Assembly (NCBI GenBank): GCA_001632435.1
Contig: KV424047.1
Span: 26,918-90,917 of the forward strand
DNA from: Calocera cornea HHB12733
Taxonomy: Eukaryota; Basidiomycota; Dacrymycetes; Dacrymycetales; Dacrymycetaceae
Direction of reading: 5' to 3'
DNA length: 64,000 bases
Program-made: the position numbers and the translations under genes
Shown here: piece by piece, positions 23,432-33,669 of the stretch
Position numbering within the stretch: the stretch's first letter is position 1
Layout of the letters: each line of letters begins with the position of its first letter
The notes under the pieces: model-generated
Seen by the model: the letters and a program-made list of their open reading frames with translations, nothing else
The model's database searches: none
Told to the model about the DNA's origin: nothing

Positions 23432-26407
23432 TCACTGTCTGAGCTCCTCCTTCCTCCTCCTCATCCACTCAGGCACATCATGCACCCTCCCCTTGGCAAT
23501 CTCGTCCAGCTCCCGCCTGCGCCTCTCCCTCTCCTCGCGCTCCTCCCTCTCGACCTCCCGCCTGCGCTCCTCCTGGAGCTCGGCGAGCAGCCGCTCCTTC
23601 TCCCGAATGAGCCGCTCGAACTCCTCCCGCTCCCGCGCCCGCGCCTCGGTGGCCAGCGCGAACGGCTGGGGGACTATGGGCGTCTGCTCGCGCAGCTCGC
23701 GCGCATGCGCCCGCCGCGCACGCCGGATCTCTTCCTGCGCGTGGAGCGCGGCCCAGTTCGGCGCAGGGTGGTAGTTTGACTTCCTGGGAGCCGGGTTGGG
23801 GTTGGACGCGCGTGACTCCCAGGCTGCGCGTGTGCTTGCAAACGTCTGCTTGTGCGCGTGCACGGCGGTGGGGAGGAGGGGCTCGAACGATGTTGACGGG
23901 ATTCGGTGCTGTGCCGCTGTCAGCCAGGTGTGCGGTTGAAATGGAATCGAATGGGGGAGAAGCCCACCTTGGCCTGGATAGACTCCACCAGCACCTGCTT
24001 CTTCTCCTCGAGCGCCCTGATGCGCTCCGACGCCCCCTCGAGCAGGAGCTTCTTCCCCCGCTCCTCCTCCCCGCGCCTGGTGCCCAGCCTCTCCTTCGCT
24101 CTCCCATCCAGCGCAGTGGTCGCAGCGAGGACAGAACGAGCGCGATGCCCCTCCTTCGGTCTCCCCTCCAGCACAAGCGCCCCGGCCAGGCCGGGGGCAG
24201 GGCGATCCCCGAGCTCCTCGGCAGGCTTCTCGGGCTGCGGCTCCGCGCCCAGCCCGACCTGGAAGACGGAGGCGAGGAGCACCGGCCTCGGGCGCGTCTG
24301 CCCCCGGGGCTTGACAGGCGACCGGCGGCGTTTCGTCCCTCCCGCAGCACCCGCACCAGCACCAGCACCAGCGGAGGGGCGTGCGTTCTCCTTGCGCGAC
24401 TGGGAAGGGAGCGTGCTTGGCCGGGAGCGCTTGAAGGGGCCGGGCCGGTCGGCGTCTTCCTCGGGCGCTGTAGGGCGTTTGCGCGCGTTGTGGGGGGGAG
24501 GGGCCGATGCTGGCTCGGACGGCGGGAGGGGGTCGGCTGTGCGAGCTGGAGGCTGGGGCGTGGGGCGGACGGGCCGCGCAGGGGAGGGAGGGAGGGCGCT
24601 GCGCACTGTTTGGCGCGCGGCGGCTTCCAGTTTGGCGAGCAGGGACATCCCACGCTCGGGGAGGACGTCCCACGGCACCGCCGGCGGAGGTGGAGCAGCA
24701 GAAGACGGAGCAGGCACAGCGTCCCTTCTGGAGAGGAGGGACGTCGCGGCCCGCGTTCTGGCCTGTGCGGCCTCCCCTGCCGCTGCCGCTGCTGCTGCTG
24801 CTGGCGGAGCAGGGGCAGCAGAGGCGGGAGGGGTTGGGAGCACCGGGGGGAGGGGTGCCGCTTGGGCTTGAACGGCTGCGATGGCCGGCTGAGGCGCGGG
24901 AGGGGGAGGGGTGTCGTCGCTCGACTCTGAGCTGGAGCAGCTGCTGGATCGCACCACCGTCAGCTGCCTACATCATACGCCCCTGACAAGCCGGCGGTAC
25001 TCACGAAGCCAAAGGCGAAGCCCCCTGACCATCACCCTCACCCTCACCAGCACGGGCAGCATCAACCCCCGCCGGGCCGAACCTGACCCGATAGCTCCTG
25101 AGCTTGCGCATAAGCCCGCCGAAGCTCGCCTCGTCGCCCGACTCCCCCTGCGCTGACCGGGCCTGGGCCTGTGGTTGCTGGGTTTGGCGGATCGCAGCCG
25201 GCGTCGGAGGGGGCAGCGGCGCCGTCTCGTCCGCTGGGAGGTTGGCGGGGGAGCGGGTGGCGGGCGGGCCGGGGGCGGGGGCGCGGGCGGAAGGGGTAGG
25301 CGGGGGAGCGGCCGCGCAGGCCCCCTCGTAGCCATGCACAGGCACAGACCCGACATCCAGCTCCAGCCCCCCCTTCCCCCTCCGCTTCCCCTTAGCCGGG
25401 CTCGCCGCCCCGTTCGGGCCGTCCGCCCGCGTCCGGGCCCTAGCGGGGCTAGCGGGGCGCACGAACGGCCTGGGCGGGTCGAGCTTCCTGCGGCTTGCGC
25501 CCGAGCCGGGGCCAGGGCCGGGGCCTGGGCGGCTCGGGGCCACCGGTGCGGTGTCGCGGTGCGAGGGCCGATGCTCGGGCCGATGATCGGCGAGCATGGG
25601 GTGTCCGGGGCTTTGGGTTTGTGCTTTCTTCTGCTTGGGCTTGGGCTGGGGTTGCGGTTGGGGTTGAGGCTGAGGCTGAGGCTGATGGGGGGTGTTGCGT
25701 GCGCTGGCGGGCGGGGCGGGCGCGGACGGGGGGTTGGGAGCGGGCTCAGCAGGCGCCGGAGCCTCTTGACGATCCGCAGCAGTTCGAGGCAGCGCCAGGA
25801 CTGGGGGCGGGTCGCGCAGCTGCTCCCTTCGGCGGCTGGCCTGCCGTTTCTTCCGCGCTGTGTCGACGAGCGGGAGGTCCAGGTCCACGTGCATGTCCTT
25901 GCCGACCTGCTGGGCGAGTGCCGTCCGCGGCTTGCCAGGCGCGGGCTCGCTGTCCTCCCTCGCCCGCTCGCCCGTGTGCTGCATCAGCTCGCCCACGCCT
26001 CCTGGCCCGCTGCGGCTCCTCGGGGGCGGGCAAGCGGGTGCAAGGAGCGCACTGTCGCCGTCGTCCCATGGCATCCTGACATCCCTGAGCATGGTCGCGT
26101 CGCCCCACGCGTTGGGGAGGGCGAGGGGGAGGGACGCGTCCGGGTCGGGGTCGGGCGGGGGGTATGCATGTGGATGTGGATGTGGATGTGGATGTGGTGG
26201 GTGTGTGGTGGGGTTGGAGGTGCGGTTGGGAGGCGGGGAAGGGGAGTGGAGAGGGAGGTACTGCGCAGGGAGGTGGAAGGAGGGGGACGCGCGGGGGGGC
26301 GCGTGCGTGGGCATCGCTCGATGCGGGCTGCTGGATGGATGGCGCGGCGGCGCTCTGGTGGGGACGGCGAGTGACGGCGAGCGACGGCGAGTGACGGGGA
26401 GTGACAA
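23432..26407 (-). CDS. TPX2-domain microtubule/spindle protein
   Basis: Exons 26407-25005, 24940-23968 and 23908-23432 give 950 residues from the first ATG; in-frame ATGs at 26314 and further in are alternatives. The first two thirds are low-complexity and Pro/Ala-rich with HP and QP repeats (hexamers at about 26166-26200 and 25625-25680), i.e. disordered. The C-terminal exon carries the TPX2 C-terminal signature: KQTFASTRAAWESR, NYHPAPNWAALHAQEE, PFALATEARAREREEFER, then a long E/R-rich helix, ending VPEWMRRRKEELRQ. TPX2 proteins bind microtubules and promote spindle assembly, with Aurora kinase activation in animals. Family membership is seen; a spindle role is inferred. The donor at 25004 and acceptor at 24941 are the only pair that keeps frame. 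Confidence 0.82.
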
Positions 26408-26436
26408 GGGACGGGGACGACGCGCCTGATTTTGCG

Positions 26437-26442
26437 ACGCGT
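26437..26442. promoter_or_regulatory. MluI cell-cycle box (ACGCGT) near the TPX2-domain gene
   Basis: ACGCGT within GACGCGTCAA, the classic MBF target of fungal G1/S promoters, about 30 bases upstream of the TPX2-domain ATG and 9 bases from a CACGTG E-box. It suits a cell-cycle gene, but a six-base match is weak evidence alone. Confidence 0.4.
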
Positions 26443-27086
26443 CAATGGGTCACGTGATCATCCCCCTCCCCCCACCCCAATGATCTGCACGGCTTGAAGT
26501 GCTTCTACAGTCCGACCTCCCCCCTCCAGCCTCTACGCCCGTGCCCATCCAGACCACTCGAGCACCCACCCAGCACGTGATCCCACCGCAGCGTATTCTT
26601 CCTGTCCCGTGCGGCCGCTCCCGCCCGCCCGCCCGCCAAATCCGGCCCAGCGCACTCGCGCCTCCTCGCACAAACACCATCCACCGTCACTTTCAGGATG
26701 GGCTGGCGACGGCCACGGGCCATGCAGAACGCTTGATCCGCCTGACCCGCTCACATCACTCCCCTTCCCGCGGGGGGAAGGCGGCCGTGCACAACACGCG
26801 CGACAGCCTCCAGGGCGCTGTTCCTTCCAACGCCTTCTGTGCATGTGCGGACCCACTCTGCGGGCGGCCGGCGGGAAAATACCACGAAGACAGCAATCTT
26901 ACCGGGCCCTGAGAGACGCTCGTCCCCGGTTGACTCTGATGGGAAAAAGGACAGTACGAGCGGAGCCGGAGCCGGCGCTTGGGCCGGCGCCGGCCAGGCG
27001 AGAAAGGCCGCAGGCGACTCTCTGCGCCGCAAGCGCTCACTCCCTTCCATGGGCCGTAGTCGGGCTGCCTGTGCGGCCTGAGGAGG

Positions 27087-27093
27087 TATATAG
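27087..27093 (+). promoter_or_regulatory. TATA box of aquaglyceroporin 1
   Basis: TATATAG, 73 bases before the ATG at 27160. The paralogue has a TATA box at nearly the same distance (75 bases), which supports both. Confidence 0.65.
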
Positions 27094-27159
27094 CGCGTTC
27101 TTGGCCTGCGCAGCACGGCCCACATCCGCTCCTCCCCCCACTCCAAGCCCAGGCCCCAC

Positions 27160-28274
27160 ATGTCCTCCGCCCGCCCGCCGTTCTTCTCCAAACCCTCCAG
27201 CTCCTTCATGCTGCACGAAAAGGCGCCTTCAGCCGAAGCAGATGTCGAGCGTGGCGTGGCCCAGAAGCGCACGGCGACGCGCCGGTTTCACGACCTTCTC
27301 ATGGAGCTCGGGGCCGAGTTTGTCGGCACGGCCATCCTGTGCGCCTTTGGCTGCGGCGGGAACTGCCAGTATGTCGTCGGCTCGCCGACGTTTGACGTGA
27401 GCCGCTTTCCCTTCCCCCCACTCCCGCAACCTCGCCCGGCATCCTGACGCGTGTACAATACTGCAGACCTACGCGACCGTCCCCATCGGCTGGGCGTGCG
27501 GGATCGCCCTCGGCGCGGGCTTTGCAGGCAACCGCTCGGGCGGACACATCAACCCCGCGGTGACGGCGATGCTCGCCCTGGTCGGCAAGTTCCCGCTCTG
27601 GAAGTTCCCGCTCTACGGGCTGGCTCAGCTCGCCGGTGGCTTCCTCGGCGCGGCCATCTCCTACGGCGTGTACTAGTACGTCGTCCAGCGCGGTGCCTAA
27701 CTTGAACTGACCAGGCCCCAAGCAACGACATCAACAAGCTCGACCCGGGCAAGACGGTCGCGCTGACGGCCGGGCTGTTCGGCACGTACCCCGAGCTGGA
27801 CGCGCCGGGCTTCTCCTGCTGGCTCGCCGAGTTCTTCCCAGCCTGCATGCTCCTCGGCGTCGTCCTGTACCTCGTCTCGCTCCCTTCGAAGCCCCACTTC
27901 GGCCTCGTCCCCGTCGTCCTCTTCCTCACCCTGCTCGGCGTCGGCTGCACATACGGCTCCACCACGAGCTTCTCGATCAACCCCGCGCGGGACCTCGGCC
28001 CGCGCCTCCTCACGGCCGCAGCCGGGTACGGCAGTGAGGTGTGGACGTACAAGGATGAGTACTGGCTCTGGGGTGGCCAGATGGGCGCCTTTTCCGCAAG
28101 CGTGTTCATCGCGGGCGTCTGGTGGGTCCACAGGGCGGTCGAGAAGTATCTGCTGCATGCCGAGTGGTGGGTGCCTTTCTCCCTCGGATGGAGGACACGT
28201 CACTGATGGCTTTGCGAAGCGATGAGGACGAGGATCTGCCGACCCCGCCTGTGGAACAGGAGGAGAGCGCGTGA
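27160..28274 (+). CDS. Aquaglyceroporin (MIP channel), copy 1
   Basis: Exons 27160-27396, 27467-27675, 27723-28166 and 28220-28274 give 314 residues. Six hydrophobic segments are arranged around two pore loops: GHINPAVTAML (first NPA) and SINPARDLGPR (second NPA followed by R-D, as in GlpF-type glycerol channels). A 50-residue basic N-terminal tail contains TATRRFHDLLMELGAEF; a short acidic C-terminal tail (DEDEDLPTPPVEQEESA) is encoded by the last exon. It should conduct glycerol or other small neutral solutes across a membrane. The exon 2/3 join uses acceptor CCCCAAG|C; the nearer ACCAG acceptor would create a stop. A close paralogue with the same exon phases lies 4.5 kb downstream. Confidence 0.93.
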
Positions 28275-29262
28275 CCAGAATTTCTCATCCCACGACCGTC
28301 TACGATCCCACTATTTCCGCGTATACAGTAATGCAGTACTAGGATGCCCATACCCACTGATCGCTCAATGACCGTGCTGCGCGGAATTGATTGTACGGTT
28401 CAAGTGGATGCGGGGGGAAGGCCTGTGCGGTGGGTTGTGGAACGGCGCGGGAGGGTGGTCAGGCGTGTGGCACACCGGAGGGACGCAAACCGTGTTCCGG
28501 TGCGGCGGAGGTGTGCGGCCGTTGCGGAAGAAGGACCGCGTCGCTCCACTTGATCCATCTTAAAGATCTTCCAACGGCCTGGATGAATCATTGAGTTTTA
28601 TCCTGCGTGCATACTCCTTGTCCGTGCGCTGAAACAGACCGCTGGGAACGAGGAACCGCTCTCTTCTCTGCACTGGAGTGGGTTCGCAAAGGCTGTGCCG
28701 GCCGCCTGCTGAAAAGCTCCAATTTTCGCTGCGCTTTTGCCCCGAAGCACAAGGGTCACCAGAGCGGCACGTACGCCCATTCTGAAAGCCATGGAGGGTA
28801 CCCTGTTTGCAGGAAGAACGACGAGTGACCTGAGCCGAAGCCAGTGCTGCCATGATGGCGACAGGGGGGCGGGAGCGGCCGCACGAGAAGAATGTGCCAG
28901 GCCGCTGCTATCACGTGCCTGCTCTGGCTAGCGCGGCGCTCGGGTGCGCGTTTGACACAAGCGGTCGGGGGATGGAGAGCGGCACGGGCACGCGGGGGGA
29001 GGAGGCACGAGGCGTTGCACAACGAAAGCATCCAGCTCAGGAAGAAGTTGCAAGCACCTCGGAGGCAATCCAGTTCTTCTTTACTTTCAAGGTCTGTCGT
29101 GCACCGCGTTGAGACTGCTTACACAACCATACAAATGGAAACACATACACTAGTCAACATTGGCGCTGCCATCAATTCTGGACGTTTAATTCACAACTCC
29201 CATCCATCACTCGCTTTAACATCGGATAGACCGCTTTTCATCAGACCACCAACCATCTTTAC
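28275..29262. other. Intergenic region downstream of aquaglyceroporin 1
   Basis: No gene seen. The part at about 28390-28550 is homologous to the downstream flank of aquaglyceroporin 2 (about 32910-33050), including the shared GGCACACCGGAG/GGTACACCGGAG and CGTGTTCCGG words. The remainder up to the OBAP 3' end shows nothing identifiable. Confidence 0.6.
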
Positions 29263-30111
29263 TTACTTCTTGCCGCCCTCGTACCCCTTAACATCACACC
29301 CTTCCATCTGCGCCTGCCACGCCCCACCCCGCTCCCAAGCATTCGCCCCCGCATCCACCACCGGCATAGGAATATCCTCCCTCAGCTTCCTCTTCTCTTC
29401 CGAGTCCACGCCGAACCGCCTGTCCCGGTCCGCAAGCAGCTTCTGGTCAACCTGCCCGTCCGCAGTGAGCCCCATCATGAGCCTCGGCGGGCCGAAGGGG
29501 TAGGGGTGGCCCGCGTCCACTTCCCAGAGGTGCCAGGTCTACAGTCGCGGTATTAGAACCGATTCAGTGGGAGGTATGGGCATGAACGTGCCTTGCCGTA
29601 CGTGCCTACGAGCTTCTCCATCGCCTTGTGCTCTGCATAGTCCGCAACGGCCTTGGGAACGGCGCTCGGGAATGGGGCGATGAGCATCCCGGACTTGACC
29701 TCGTAGTGGTGCGAGTGCCAGTACCGTTTCTCCTCTTCCGGGAAGGCTAGGAATGCGAACATCAGCATATACTCCCCGATTGAACACGAATGGTCGCACT
29801 CTTGAACACCTTCTCGCTGACGATGTACTCGATGCCGATGAGCTTCGCATCCGGCGTGGGGGCGTCGTAGATGACACACTGGCGGAAGTCCTCGCTTACG
29901 TGCGAGCAGTAGTGATGCGCTTCCACTTGGCGGGTCATGTCATGCCTAAATCACGGGTGAGTACCGTGATCTGATGCTGACAACAGGTTGCGTACGAGTA
30001 GAAGTGCAGCCCGCACACCGTCTCACAGATCGAGGACAGCGGTGCGAAGGACTGCGTCGCGCTTGCAGCACTATCCAGCGCGATGGATCCCAGCGTCTTC
30101 TCGTTGCTCAT
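29263..30111 (-). CDS. OBAP-like protein (DUF1264, oil-body-associated family)
   Basis: Exons 30111-29996, 29945-29800, 29746-29592 and 29538-29263 give 230 residues, the typical size. Family hallmarks in order: [40 protein letters not shown], a [11 protein letters not shown] core, [18 protein letters not shown], and [14 protein letters not shown] proteins associate with lipid droplets in plants; in fungi their role is not established. The third intron has a GC-AG boundary (AAG|GCACGT ... TGTAG|ACC), required because no GT donor keeps the conserved KTWHLWEVD join. It lies inverted between the two aquaglyceroporin copies. Confidence 0.92.
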
Positions 30112-31672
30112 TGGTATTTGGTCGAGTGCTTGACGGTTGAATGGCCGTGCGACCGACGGTTGTGGTACAGGACCTCATGAGGGAACACCTTGGGACTGGA
30201 ACGTTATATGCATATTTGACCATTACGTCATTTTGACCGACAGCGTCGTAAGCCGAGTGTAAAACGCTCAAGTCACAGCTCAGGAGGCGTCGGTCCAATC
30301 CTGTGGGAAGCACTGAAGAAAGACACATGATATGCCTCTTGTAGGGTTGCCCGTGTAAGAGGACCGAGTTACAAGGAGGGAGCACGATGCTCGAGGTCTT
30401 GCCTCGGCCCGTTCAGGGAAGTGCAGAGGCTGTGCCAGCTGTCTTCTGAAAATGACCCAACGAAGTTCTCTGCTTCTCCCTTTTGAGCCTTGCTTCTTGG
30501 TTGTGCCTTCCCACATATCATGTCCAGCCTCAGTCAGCCGACGCATGTCATGCCATGACCATTGTACGAATGACCCTCAAGAATCGGAGAACATCCTTTC
30601 TGCGCTCTCTCGGCGTATGCAGCCGCGACTCTGTCAGCGACCGCCGACATGACACTGAACCTCAGAACCTCGCCCGGCACCTCCCCATGCTTCGCAATGC
30701 AGAATGACTCGTTATTTCGGCCCTCTTATTCGCTTCATTTATAGTCGCTATCAACGAGGCATGTTGCCGTTTGCGTGGTCTCATTGCCCAGTCACAGTGC
30801 GCAACAGACATGCAAGGAAAACACGGGAAAAGAATTGTTCCCGATAGCCTTCCGACCTCTCCCTGATCTGGATACTTTCCTTCTTCGAGCGCCTCATTCC
30901 ATCTTCTGCCGATCCCCGCTCTCAGACTGGTCCTTCTAACCAGGTCATTGACACGACTTCTATGCAAATAGTCACGTCTCAGAAGGACTGGTTCAGGTCC
31001 AGTTCAGGATGGTCCCTCACTGTTGGCATCAACCAGTCTCGTTCTTGCACTATTATTGGTCTCAGGACCGAACTGGACCAAGACCAAGGACCGGCGGTCC
31101 TCGGGGCTCGTTGGGATCCCCTCGCACTCATCAATCTTGGCAGCACTGGATCCGAATCAGGTCACTTGCCCTTCTTGGAACAAACACCGTGCATGCAGCA
31201 TCGATGACTCTCTGGCGACCCTCTGGTCTGGCTAGGTTTTACAGGACACTCAATTAGAGGTGCTTGATATGACCTAGTCTCATCCGTTCAATTTCATTCA
31301 CGGACAGCGGCCGTGCATGACACGCGTGGCAGAGCACAGGCTGTACTTCCCTGTTGCTTCCAGCGTCTTCTGTGCGGATCCGCTCTGCGCTCGCTTGCGG
31401 GCGGGCAAAAGAATAAAAACAGCATTAACAGCCCACTGATATACACTCGTCCGAATTGATTGGGGCTTTATTACCAGCTGGAGCGGAGCCGGCGCTTGCG
31501 CAGGCTCCACCCCAGCCTTGTCAGAACTCGAAAGGCCCCACAGCTTGCTCTTCACTTCGTTCCACGGTACGAGGGCTTCTTGGCGACCTGACAAGGTATA
31601 AAAGACCTTCTTGGTCCGCCCAGAAAGACGCAGCTCCGCTCCTCCTCCCGGCCCACCAGGACCAGACCCAAC
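30112..31672. other. Divergent region between OBAP and aquaglyceroporin 2
   Basis: No gene seen. It includes a GGTCC/GGACC-rich patch (about 30990-31105) similar in word use to the ends of the hAT-like element near 50 kb, possibly an old transposon scrap. The last 370 bases are the duplicated aquaglyceroporin promoter. Confidence 0.55.
31598..31605 (+). promoter_or_regulatory. TATA box of aquaglyceroporin 2
   Basis: TATAAAAG 75 bases before the ATG at 31673, in the position matching TATATAG of copy 1. The version here is closer to consensus. Confidence 0.7.
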
Positions 31673-32783
31673 ATGCCCCCCGCCCGCCCGCCGTTCTCCT
31701 CCCAACCCTCATGCTCCTTCATGCTCCCAGAAAAGTCCCCCTCCGCCGAAGTCGATGTCGAGCGCACTGTTGCTGTGGCAAAGGGCACGACTACCCGTCG
31801 GATTCATGACCTGCTGATGGAGTTGGGCGCCGAGCTTGTCGGGACCGCAATTCTGTGCGCATTTGGATGCGGCGGGAACTGTCAATATGCTGTCGGCTCA
31901 CCGACGTTTGACGTAAGCCACTCTCGGGACTCCATCAACCTTGATCCCTATATAACCCTTGTATCTAAAGACCTACGCAACCGTTCCCATCGGCTGGGCA
32001 TGCGGAATCGCCCTCGGCGTTGGGTTCGCCGGCAACCGCTCGGGTGGCCATATCAACCCGTCGGTGACGGCGATGCTCACTTTGGTCGGAAAGTTCCCAG
32101 TTTGGAAGTTCCCGCTCTACGGACTCGCGCAGCTGGCCGGTGGCTTCCTGGGTGCTGCGATCTCCTACGGCGTATACTAGTATGCCGTTTTGTGTGATGT
32201 CTAGCTCAAGCTGACTATCGCCCAAGCAACAACATCAACAAGCTCGACCCGGGCAAGACGATCGCGTTGACCGCAGGGCTCTTTGGCACCTATCCGGCGC
32301 TGGAGGCCCCGGCGTTCTCCTGCTGGCTCGCCGAGTTCTTCCCAGCCTGCATGCTCCTCGGCGTGGTCCTGTACCTCGTATCGCTCCCTTCGAAGCCTCA
32401 CTTCGGCCTCGCGCCCGTCGTCCTCTTCCTCACCCTCCTCGGCATCGGCTGCACTTATGGCACCACGACCAGCTTTTCCATCAACCCTGCGCGGGACCTG
32501 GGCCCACGCTTTCTCACAGCTACGGCGGGGTACGGCCGTGAAGTATGGACGTATAAGAGCGAGTACTGGCTGTGGGGTGGGCAGATGGGTGCCTTCTCGG
32601 CCAGCGTGTTCGTGGCAGGGGTTTGGCGGGTGCACAAGGCTGTCGAGAAGTATGTACTGCATGTGCAGTGGTGAGCCATAATCTGAAAATGCAGAAGAAA
32701 CGTTGTCGATGTTGTTACGCAGTGCTAATGAGCATGGGGATCTGCCGACGCTGTCCCTGGAGGAGGAGGAGGAGGACCGCGCG
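31673..32783 (+). CDS. Aquaglyceroporin (MIP channel), copy 2 with NPS first motif
   Basis: Exons 31673-31912, 31971-32179, 32227-32670 and 32723-32783 give 317 residues with the same intron positions and phases as copy 1 and clearly the same protein. Differences: the first pore motif reads GHINPSVTAML (NPS instead of NPA), while the second keeps SINPARDLGPR. The acidic tail has diverged to CANEHGDLPTLSLEEEEEDRA. NPS variants occur in functional MIP channels, so loss of function cannot be assumed, but the loop B tip differs from its sister. A solute-transport role at a membrane is inferred from the family. Confidence 0.93.
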
Positions 32784-33669
32784 TGACCTGGCTTTCTTGT
32801 CTCCTCCTTCTAAAATCACAGTATTTTCGCTTATGTTGTCATCCGAAACCCATTCCTCCGCATACTCCATTTGTGAATGACCGCGCTGCGCAAAATGAAG
32901 CACTGCTGTGTTGTACCATTCACTGTGATGCAGCGGGAAGTCGTTTGGCGGTGGAACAAGTGGACCGCACGGGTGTGTGGTACACCGGAGCGACGCAAAA
33001 CGTGTTCCGGCGCGCTGGAGGGGGTACGGCCTCCAGAAGGACCGCAGTTTTTCCTCTGATCTCTCGCCCAAATACCTTCGATTGACTACATCCTGCGCAA
33101 CCTTCATGTGGACAGGCGCAGCCGGGGCTCACAGACTAACCCCGTGCATTAGGGCAGGACCATCATCACATTATTGTACTGTTCTGGCGCTGCCCGTGAC
33201 TGGTCCATTGAACAGCGGGGGGGATTCGGCATGTGCATGAACGCACGGCTACCCAAAAGAAGAACATCAGGGTATTCCTTCCCTCTGCTTCGCTTCATTC
33301 ATTGTTGCTATAAACGAGGATCAGTGGATCACGCGCCCTGACAACTGGGGTCAACATTAACCGACTCACGTGGCCGCATCAGTGCGGCATGCACAGCCCG
33401 CAAGAGCATGTGCACGACCTTTCTGATGGCGTCCGTCCGTACTTCTTCCGCGTCATGATGCTGCTCTCGTGGTTGGATGATCTAGAATCTGGTTGGCTGG
33501 TGGTCTGCAGTCGGCAGTCGTTAATTGGGCGGATGGCGATGTCGCTCACGCGTTGTCAACAGCAGCTTGGGGAAGTTCTCGAAAACCTTTCCACCGGTCA
33601 CATGAGTTCCTACATGGGCATATAAAGCCTCAAATGGCTTCCAGCGCACCCAGATGAGGACCTGGCAAC
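32784..33669. other. Intergenic region before the GH71 gene
   Basis: No gene. The first 300 bases are the duplicated downstream flank of the aquaglyceroporins. TATAAAG at 33621-33627 lies 49 bases before the GH71 ATG. Confidence 0.6.
33621..33627 (+). promoter_or_regulatory. TATA box of the GH71 gene
   Basis: TATAAAG, 49 bases upstream of the ATG. The short distance implies a very short leader. Confidence 0.55.

Larger units (their letters stand above)
26408..27159. other. Divergent promoter region of the TPX2-domain and first aquaglyceroporin genes
   Basis: No gene. ACGCGT (26437-26442) and CACGTG (26451-26456) sit 30-50 bases from the TPX2-domain ATG. From about 26780 onward the sequence is homologous to the promoter of the second aquaglyceroporin (from about 31310). 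A TATATAG lies at 27087-27093, 73 bases before the aquaglyceroporin ATG. Confidence 0.65.

Noticed and set aside
27676..27715. Aquaglyceroporin 1 intron 2 ending at the first ACCAG acceptor
   Set aside because: It would create a TAG stop at the junction; the later CCCCAAG acceptor keeps frame and matches the paralogue.
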